From: JAZMZS01 sp045580775
GTDB taxonomy: Bacteria > Bacillota > Clostridia > Oscillospirales > CAG-272
Reading direction: 5' to 3'
NCBI GenBank assembly: GCA_045580775.1
Contig: JAZNOK010000039.1
Location: forward strand, 1 to 11,936
DNA: 11,936 nucleotides
A program made the translations under genes and the position numbers. Positions 7,376-11,936 of this stretch are shown here, one piece after another (within the stretch, counting starts at the first letter, position 1; each line of letters begins with the position of its first letter). The notes below the pieces were generated by a model. It saw nothing but the letters and a program-made list of their open reading frames with translations, was not told where the DNA came from and did no database searches.

Positions 7376-8710
7376 ATGGCACTTCCTGTAATTCCTGAGT
7401 ATATAACAGTGCACCTGGGTGCACCCGATTCTCCCGCTGAGAACATCAGAGTCCCTTTTGCTGATTATATCAAAAATGTAGCCTCGAGTGAAATTTATCC
7501 TACGTGGCCGGAGGCTGCTCTGAGAGCCAACATTCTAGCTCAGATATCCTTCACTCTGAACAGAGTATATACCGAGTACTACAGAGCACGCGGGTATGAC
7601 TTTGATATAACAAACTCCACAGCATACGATCAGAGCTTTGTGAGGGGGCGTGATATTTTTGATAATATATCCAAAATAGTTGACAATGTGTTTAACGATT
7701 ATATAGTAAGACAGGGAAATGTCGAGCCGTTGTTTGCTGCTTATTGTGACGGCAGAGAGGTTCAATGCAGAGGACTGTCGCAATGGGGAAGCGTCACTTT
7801 GGCAGAGCAGGGGTTTGTTCCGTATGAAATACTGCAAAATTACTACGGAGACAATATTGATATAATTTTCAACGCACCTGTAGCTGAGCTGACAGGCTCA
7901 TATCCGGGAGTTCCGCTGACTTTAGGTGATGTGTTCGAGGAGGTACGTATTATTCAGTATGAGCTCAACAGAATATCAGACAACTATCCCTCAATACCGA
8001 AGATCCCAACCGTCAACGGTGTATACGGTCCGCAGACCGAAGCGGCAGTCAGGGCGTTTCAGTCGGTATTTAATCTGAATGTCGACGGTATCGTAGGCAA
8101 AGCTACCTGGTATCAGATAAAAGCTATCTACAACGCTGTCAAACGTCTGGCTGAGGTAAGCAGCGAGGGAGTGAGCGAGCAGGAAGCACAAGCGGCATTT
8201 GCCTCGGAGCTTTCCGAGGGGGATAGCGGAGTGTATGTAAGGACCCTGCAGATATATCTCGCCACGCTTGCGTTTTTTGACAATGCTTATCCCGCGGTTG
8301 CGGTGGACGGAGTATTCGGTGCGGCAACAAGAGCGGCAGTCGAATATGTACAGAGACAAAACGGACTTCCTGTAACGGGTACGGTGGACAGAGCGACATG
8401 GACGGTATTACAAAGACTGTATCTGGATGCGGTGTCGAATATTCCCGAGAATATCGGTATTGACGCGATAGAGATATACCCCGGGCGTGCTCTGGCAATA
8501 GGCAGTACAGGCAGAGAGGTAGAGGATCTGCAGACTTTGATCAACCGTGCAAATGCAAACGGAGCACCGATCCCCGCTGTTGCTGTTGACGGAGTTTTTG
8601 GCAGATCTACCGAAAATGCCGTTATCTCGGCTCAGCGTCAAGGGGGACTGGTAGGTGACGGTATCGTCGGAGCTCCCACATGGTCGTATATAGCACAGCT
8701 TGGAAGATAG
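7376..8710 (+). CDS. SpoIID-like domain protein with three peptidoglycan-binding domains
   Basis: This 444-residue protein starts at ATG 7376, with GGAGGTG at 7363-7369. Residues about 25-165 resemble a compact SpoIID/LytB domain. The block DYIKNVASSEIYPTWPEAALRA matches the SpoIID region with the catalytic glutamate (here Glu39), and GLSQWGSVTLAEQG..YEILQNYYG matches its conserved end. Two cysteines (124, 131) lie where SpoIID enzymes bind zinc, but the segment between the blocks is much shorter than in classical SpoIID. Three PG_binding_1 domains follow (about 185-252, 280-348, 372-442), each with a DG(V/I)(F/V)G or NGVYG turn and an ending like ATWYQI or PTWSYI. SpoIID enzymes are lytic transglycosylases that remodel peptidoglycan during engulfment. 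No signal peptide or transmembrane segment is present, so this protein must be exported unusually or be deposited from the mother cell or forespore. It forms an operon with the preceding gene. Domain calls are firm; enzymatic activity is inferred. Confidence 0.85.
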   Translation: MALPVIPEYITVHLGAPDSPAENIRVPFADYIKNVASSEIYPTWPEAALRANILAQISFTLNRVYTEYYRARGYDFDITNSTAYDQSFVRGRDIFDNISKIVDNVFNDYIVRQGNVEPLFAAYCDGREVQCRGLSQWGSVTLAEQGFVPYEILQNYYGDNIDIIFNAPVAELTGSYPGVPLTLGDVFEEVRIIQYELNRISDNYPSIPKIPTVNGVYGPQTEAAVRAFQSVFNLNVDGIVGKATWYQIKAIYNAVKRLAEVSSEGVSEQEAQAAFASELSEGDSGVYVRTLQIYLATLAFFDNAYPAVAVDGVFGAATRAAVEYVQRQNGLPVTGTVDRATWTVLQRLYLDAVSNIPENIGIDAIEIYPGRALAIGSTGREVEDLQTLINRANANGAPIPAVAVDGVFGRSTENAVISAQRQGGLVGDGIVGAPTWSYIAQLGR

Positions 8711-8784
8711 AGAAACAAAAGAATGCAAACGAGGCGTATAATGCGGAAACCTCACGGCTTTTTTGCCTGAAAACATAAAATTAG

Positions 8785-8813
8785 TTGACAATAATTTGCA
8801 TGTGGGTTATAAT
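8785..8813 (+). promoter_or_regulatory. Consensus sigma-A promoter of the LRR/dockerin gene
   Basis: Perfect TTGACA (8785-8790) and perfect TATAAT (8808-8813) are separated by the optimal 17 bp. Transcription should start near 8820, about 30 bp before the ATG at 8851. GGGAG (8840-8844) lies 6 bp before the ATG. This predicts strong, housekeeping-sigma expression unless repressed. Confidence 0.88.
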
Positions 8814-8833
8814 CACAATGTATGATTATTGTG
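8814..8833 (+). promoter_or_regulatory. Inverted repeat over the transcription start, possible operator
   Basis: CACAAT (8814-8819) and ATTGTG (8828-8833) form a perfect 6-bp inverted repeat with an 8-bp spacer, starting directly after the -10 box. Flanking TAA and TTA extend the symmetry with one base offset. The position suits a repressor site that would check an otherwise ideal promoter. A weak mRNA-leader hairpin is an alternative. No regulator gene is adjacent. Confidence 0.4.
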
Positions 8834-8850
8834 TTAACAGGGAGATAAAA

Positions 8851-11800
8851 ATGAAAAGAAGTATCATGAAGATCTGTAGCGTGATATGCTTTCTGATTTT
8901 GGCGGTTGCTTTGTTTTCCGTATCAGCATCGGCTGATACCTGTGGAGATTTTACATATACCGTCACAAACGGCAAAGCTACTATCACAAACTGTAAGTCC
9001 ACTCGTACCGACGGAAATATCCCTTCATCTCTCAACGGCTATCCCGTTGTTGCTATAGGTGATGCGGCATTATGGTACTGCAAGATTACAGACCTGGTAA
9101 TTCCGGAGGGCGTTGTGTCTATCGGAGAGCAGATGCTGGGTCAAAATACGTTAGTCAGCATTAGCCTGCCTTCAACCTTGACGAGCATTCCTGATAAAGC
9201 TTTTTATTATTTTACAAATCTTGAGACTATCAATATTCCCGAGAATGTAAAGAGCATCGGAGAAGGTGCGTTTGTTTATTGCTACGGACTTACCGAGATC
9301 AGCATTCCGTCGAGTGTGGAGTATCTTGGGGTGCAGTCGTTTTTCGGATGTAACAGGCTTACGACTGTCAGCATCGGCAGCGGAGTCAAGAGCATCGGTG
9401 CTTATTCGTTTTATGACTGTTCATCGCTCAGAAGTGTCGTTATTCCCGACAGCGTGACAACTCTCGGAGAGCAGGCATTCTCCCGTTGCTCGAGACTCGA
9501 GAGTGTTGTTCTTTCCTCCAATCTTACGAGCATCGGAAAAGAGATGTTCTATAAGTGTACATCACTCAAGAGTGTAAGCATTCCCGAGGGTATCACAAGC
9601 ATAGGTGACCGTGCGTTTTGTAGCTGTGAGTCACTTACATCTTTGACCATTCCGTCTACGGTTACGAGCTTTGATGTGATGTCGTTCGGCTATTGTAAGA
9701 AGCTTACCTCTATCAACATTCCTTCAGGGATCACCAGCTTGCCGGGTTCTGTTTTTGCAAAGTGTTCGTCACTCCCGAGCATCAGTATCCCTGACAGTGT
9801 CAAGAGTATCGGCAGCGATGTGTTTTCGGAATGTTTGAGCCTCAGAGAAATAGTAATTCCCGAGGGTGTTACCGATATCAAAGGGAATACCTTTTATTGC
9901 TGTAAAAAGCTCGAGAAGATCACTTTCCCGAGCACGGTAACTAGCATAGGTCAGGTTGCCTTTGCAGGATGTGATAGCCTGACGGAATTTTATCTTCCGG
10001 CTAATGTTTCTTTTGTTGGCGACAGTGCGTTTGGTTCATGTTCTAATCTTGCGAAAATATATATTCCCATGAGTGTGAGGACTATTGACGTTGATGCTTT
10101 TTCGGGTTGCATCAGTCTTGTAAGTGTAGTATACTGCGGTACGCCTGAGAGCTGGGCGGAGATAAGTATAGGTGAGGGAAGTACACACCTCATTTCTGCC
10201 GAGAGATTCTATCATGAGATGGAGGATGTTGCGGTTCTGAGAGAACCGAGCTGTACAGAGGACGGACAAAAAGAAACTGTATGTGCGGTCTGTGACGAGA
10301 GAGCCACAGCACAGATTTCGTCGCTCGGTCATGATACTCTGACACATGAGGCACAGCAGCCCACTTGCACTGAGGTCGGCTGGGAGGAGTATTCTGTATG
10401 CTCAAGATGCGGTGAGAGCAATTATACTGAAATACCTGTGCTCGGTCACGATATGATACATCATGACGCTCAGCTGCCCACCTGTACGGAATGTGGATGG
10501 GACGAATACTCCATGTGTTCCAGATGCGGCACAAGTGATTATACAGAGATAAAGGCACTTGGGCACGCATACGGAGAATGGCACACTACGCTTGAGCCTA
10601 CAGATGTCAGTGAAGGCGTGAGTGTACGAAACTGCAACAGATGTCAGTCTGCGGAGAGACAGGTCCTTGACAGAATTGTGATAGATGGTGCTGCAGGAGA
10701 CATAGATAATGACGGAGAGTTCACCAATGCGGATATCGCTCTGATCATAAGATGCCTCTCCAGCCACAGTATATGGTCAGAGGGCGGATTTGCTTCACTC
10801 GCGGATGCAAACGGAGACGGAAAGATCAATAACCGCGACGCTATCATGATTATTGTTGCCGTAGCGGGTGTCGGGGATGAAGACCGTTACGAAGGATACA
10901 CAGCAATAGGTTCACAGGCGGAGCTTGCGAATATTCAGGCAGATCTTAGCGGCAAGTATTATCTTACGTGTGATATTGCCCTTGACGGTGAGTGGACCGT
11001 CATATCTCAGAGCCTGGAAGAAGCGTTTGAGGGGATACTTGACGGAGCCGGACACAAGATAACGGGACTGTATATCAACAAGAGCACAACAGACCCTGTC
11101 AGTGCAGCATTGATAGGATATAACAAGGGTACTGTGACCGATCTTACCGTAGTGGGAGAGATAACCGTAGTAAACGGACAGACCAAGAGCACGATGTATG
11201 CAGGCGGTATCGTTGGCCATAATTACGGAGTGATAAACAACTGCACGGCACAGGTCAATATTACTACATCCAACCGCTATACCACAGGTTATATATACGC
11301 AGGCGGTATAGCAGGATATACAAATACCCAGTCCTCTATCAGAGGATGTACCGCCGGCGGAGAGATAGTTGCATACTACTCGAACAATGCCTATGCAGGC
11401 GGTATCGTAGGTTACTGTAATTCGGCAACAGTGGAAAATGCATATAATAGTGCCAAGGTCACATCGAATGCATTCGGAGGCGGAATTGCAGGACAGTCCA
11501 AAGACTCTCTTGTATGCGACAGTGAAAATATCGGACGTATATACGCTAAGGCGGCAGGAGGTATTGTAGGTTGCATCACATCATCTGAGATCGCACGGTG
11601 TACCAACTCTGCCCAGATCTCAGCAAATTCTTATGCAGGAGGTATTGTCGGCAGAAGCTACGGTAAGATATCTGACAGCTATAATAATGCCGCAATAACA
11701 TCCGATGCCTACTATGCAGGCGGTATCGTGGGATATAACGAATCATCAGCCACAGTCACGAGATGCTATTCAAGTGCTGCGGCATCCGTCAGTGCAACGA

Positions 11801-11936
11801 GCAGTGCTTACGCGGGAGGTATCGCGGGAGGAAACTCCGGCAGTATTTCTGAGTGCTATTACCTCAGCGTTATGTCGGCAGGCACAGGGAAGGGAACCGA
11901 CGGTGCTGTTAAGCTCACTGCCGAGCAGATGCGTAT
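8851..11936 (+). CDS. Giant secreted BspA-like LRR protein with CxxC repeats, internal dockerin and GLUG repeats (3' end outside window)
   Basis: The frame is open from ATG 8851 through the right edge, giving 1028 residues so far. Residues 1-28 are a Sec signal peptide (MKRSIMK, hydrophobic core, probable cleavage after SASA), so the protein is secreted. Domains in order: a start module with GYPVVAIGDAAL (63-77); fifteen LRR_5/BspA repeats (78-422); PTC..CxxC..LGH repeats (465-607); a type I dockerin (616-673); a beta-rich region with FEGILDGAGHKITGLYI (680-780); and at least eight GLUG repeats (783-1004) ending in KLTAEQM. BspA-like LRRs and GLUG repeats are typical of bacterial surface adhesins, and type I dockerins bind cohesins on scaffoldins. 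It is therefore probably a cohesin-docked or wall-associated adhesin or scaffold rather than a catabolic enzyme; no catalytic domain is visible. Its own sigma-A promoter lies just upstream and it is not in the preceding operon. A C-terminal anchor, more domains or a second dockerin could lie beyond the window. Confidence 0.92.
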   Translation, partial: MKRSIMKICSVICFLILAVALFSVSASADTCGDFTYTVTNGKATITNCKSTRTDGNIPSSLNGYPVVAIGDAALWYCKITDLVIPEGVVSIGEQMLGQNTLVSISLPSTLTSIPDKAFYYFTNLETINIPENVKSIGEGAFVYCYGLTEISIPSSVEYLGVQSFFGCNRLTTVSIGSGVKSIGAYSFYDCSSLRSVVIPDSVTTLGEQAFSRCSRLESVVLSSNLTSIGKEMFYKCTSLKSVSIPEGITSIGDRAFCSCESLTSLTIPSTVTSFDVMSFGYCKKLTSINIPSGITSLPGSVFAKCSSLPSISIPDSVKSIGSDVFSECLSLREIVIPEGVTDIKGNTFYCCKKLEKITFPSTVTSIGQVAFAGCDSLTEFYLPANVSFVGDSAFGSCSNLAKIYIPMSVRTIDVDAFSGCISLVSVVYCGTPESWAEISIGEGSTHLISAERFYHEMEDVAVLREPSCTEDGQKETVCAVCDERATAQISSLGHDTLTHEAQQPTCTEVGWEEYSVCSRCGESNYTEIPVLGHDMIHHDAQLPTCTECGWDEYSMCSRCGTSDYTEIKALGHAYGEWHTTLEPTDVSEGVSVRNCNRCQSAERQVLDRIVIDGAAGDIDNDGEFTNADIALIIRCLSSHSIWSEGGFASLADANGDGKINNRDAIMIIVAVAGVGDEDRYEGYTAIGSQAELANIQADLSGKYYLTCDIALDGEWTVISQSLEEAFEGILDGAGHKITGLYINKSTTDPVSAALIGYNKGTVTDLTVVGEITVVNGQTKSTMYAGGIVGHNYGVINNCTAQVNITTSNRYTTGYIYAGGIAGYTNTQSSIRGCTAGGEIVAYYSNNAYAGGIVGYCNSATVENAYNSAKVTSNAFGGGIAGQSKDSLVCDSENIGRIYAKAAGGIVGCITSSEIARCTNSAQISANSYAGGIVGRSYGKISDSYNNAAITSDAYYAGGIVGYNESSATVTRCYSSAAASVSATSSAYAGGIAGGNSGSISECYYLSVMSAGTGKGTDGAVKLTAEQMR
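9082..10116 (+). repeat. Fifteen LRR_5 (BspA-type) repeats, 69 bp each
   Basis: Residues 78-422 divide into fifteen consecutive units of exactly 23 residues with the pattern LxxIxIPxxVxxIGxxAFxxCxx, for example LKSVSIPEGITSIGDRAFCSCES. There are no insertions or deletions, so the DNA is periodic at 69 bp throughout, although individual codons have diverged. A sixteenth unit starts (LVSVVYCGTPESW) and decays into a cap. Such arrays form a curved solenoid used for binding proteins or surfaces. Confidence 0.92.
10243..10671 (+). repeat. Cysteine-rich PTC...CxxC...LGH repeats
   Basis: Three units follow the pattern PTCTExGxxxxxxCxxCGxxxYTEIxxLGH: EPSCTEDGQKETVCAVCDE..LGHD, QPTCTEVGWEEYSVCSRCGE..LGHD and LPTCTECGWDEYSMCSRCGT..LGHA. 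A fourth, decayed unit keeps only NCNRC. Spacing between units is about 38-39 residues. Three cysteines and a histidine per unit could bind zinc or form disulfides. I recall similar repeats in other clostridial surface proteins, without an assigned function. The third unit has an extra cysteine where the second has valine. Confidence 0.8.
10696..10869 (+). other. Internal type I dockerin domain
   Basis: Two EF-hand-like calcium loops lie 35 residues apart. Loop one is DIDNDGEFTNAD (residues 617-628; Asp at 1, 3, 5 and 12; Thr in place of the usual Asn at 9). Loop two is DANGDGKINNRD (652-663; D, N, D, N, D at 1, 3, 5, 9, 12). Each is followed by a hydrophobic helix (IALIIRCL and AIMIIVAVAG). 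Cohesin-contact positions 10-11 are Asn-Ala and Asn-Arg, so the two halves differ and binding may occur in a single orientation. Dockerins usually sit at a protein end; this one lies mid-chain. Confidence 0.85.
11197..11862 (+). repeat. Eight GLUG-type repeats
   Basis: Eight units carry the core (Y/F/A)(A/G)GGI(V/A)G followed by an asparagine-, serine- and glycine-rich turn and often a cysteine: at residues 783, 816, 848, 875, 901, 928, 955 and 987. A decayed unit (ALIGYNKGTVTDLTVVGEI) precedes them. This is the GLUG pattern of secreted adhesins and IgA-protease-like proteins, predicted to form a beta-solenoid. The closing KLTAEQM is typical of the end of such arrays. Confidence 0.85.

Noticed and set aside
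8731..8767. Terminator after the SpoIID-like gene
   Set aside because: The only stem ahead of the T-run (8759-8764) is GAGG/CCTC with a 15-base loop and a 5-base gap to the T-run; too weak to call, though some terminator is expected in this 140-base gap.
9082..10116. CRISPR array
   Set aside because: The 69-bp period is coding, in frame with a 23-residue LRR unit, and has no conserved repeat separated by unique spacers.
10036..10767. Overlapping minus-strand open frames of 103, 126 and 121 residues
   Set aside because: All fall inside the continuous LRR/CxxC/dockerin reading frame and show no domain of their own.
1..11936. Mobile element, integrase, toxin-antitoxin or phage-defence genes
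   Set aside because: No transposase, recombinase, terminal inverted repeats, attachment-site duplications or defence-type domains are seen on either strand.

Overview
The window looks like an accessory chromosomal segment of an anaerobic Firmicute of the class Clostridia, most like gut or rumen Ruminococcus/Oscillospirales. This is inferred from the protein families: CotH-type lipoproteins, a SpoIID/peptidoglycan-binding protein, and a dockerin-bearing BspA-like leucine-rich repeat protein with GLUG repeats. Consensus sigma-A-type promoters and purine-rich ribosome binding sites fit this. No 16S, tRNA, mobile element or CRISPR array is visible, so the genus is not established.

Layout. (1) Bases 1-4322, plus strand: two tandem paralogous CotH-kinase-family lipoproteins. 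The first is cut by the left edge. They end at a bidirectional hairpin terminator (4330-4377). (2) 4474-6366, minus strand: a 630-residue protein with no signal peptide that looks like an (alpha/alpha)-barrel glycosidase with an N-terminal beta domain. Its promoter is predicted at 6479-6507. (3) 6683-8710, plus strand: a two-gene operon. It encodes a protein with a Pro/Gln-rich head and a carboxypeptidase-regulatory-like (Cna-B-like) domain, then a compact SpoIID-like domain fused to three peptidoglycan-binding domains. A forespore-sigma-like promoter may precede it. (4) 8851 to the right edge, plus strand: the first 1028 residues of a very large secreted protein. In order it has a signal peptide, fifteen exact 23-residue LRR_5 repeats, CxxC/His repeats, an internal type I dockerin, and at least eight GLUG repeats. 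Its promoter has perfect TTGACA/TATAAT boxes 17 bp apart, with an inverted repeat over the probable start site.

The common theme is the cell envelope and cell surface: anchored CotH-like enzymes, wall- or spore-directed peptidoglycan proteins, and a giant adhesin- or scaffold-like protein that could dock into a cohesin complex. The intracellular glycosidase-like gene is the exception and may belong to sugar catabolism. Nothing seen proves a new defence or mobile system. The most unusual points are the internal dockerin in the multi-module protein, the altered catalytic-loop residues shared by both CotH paralogues, the signal-less compact SpoIID protein with its partner, and the unclassified glycosidase-like protein.
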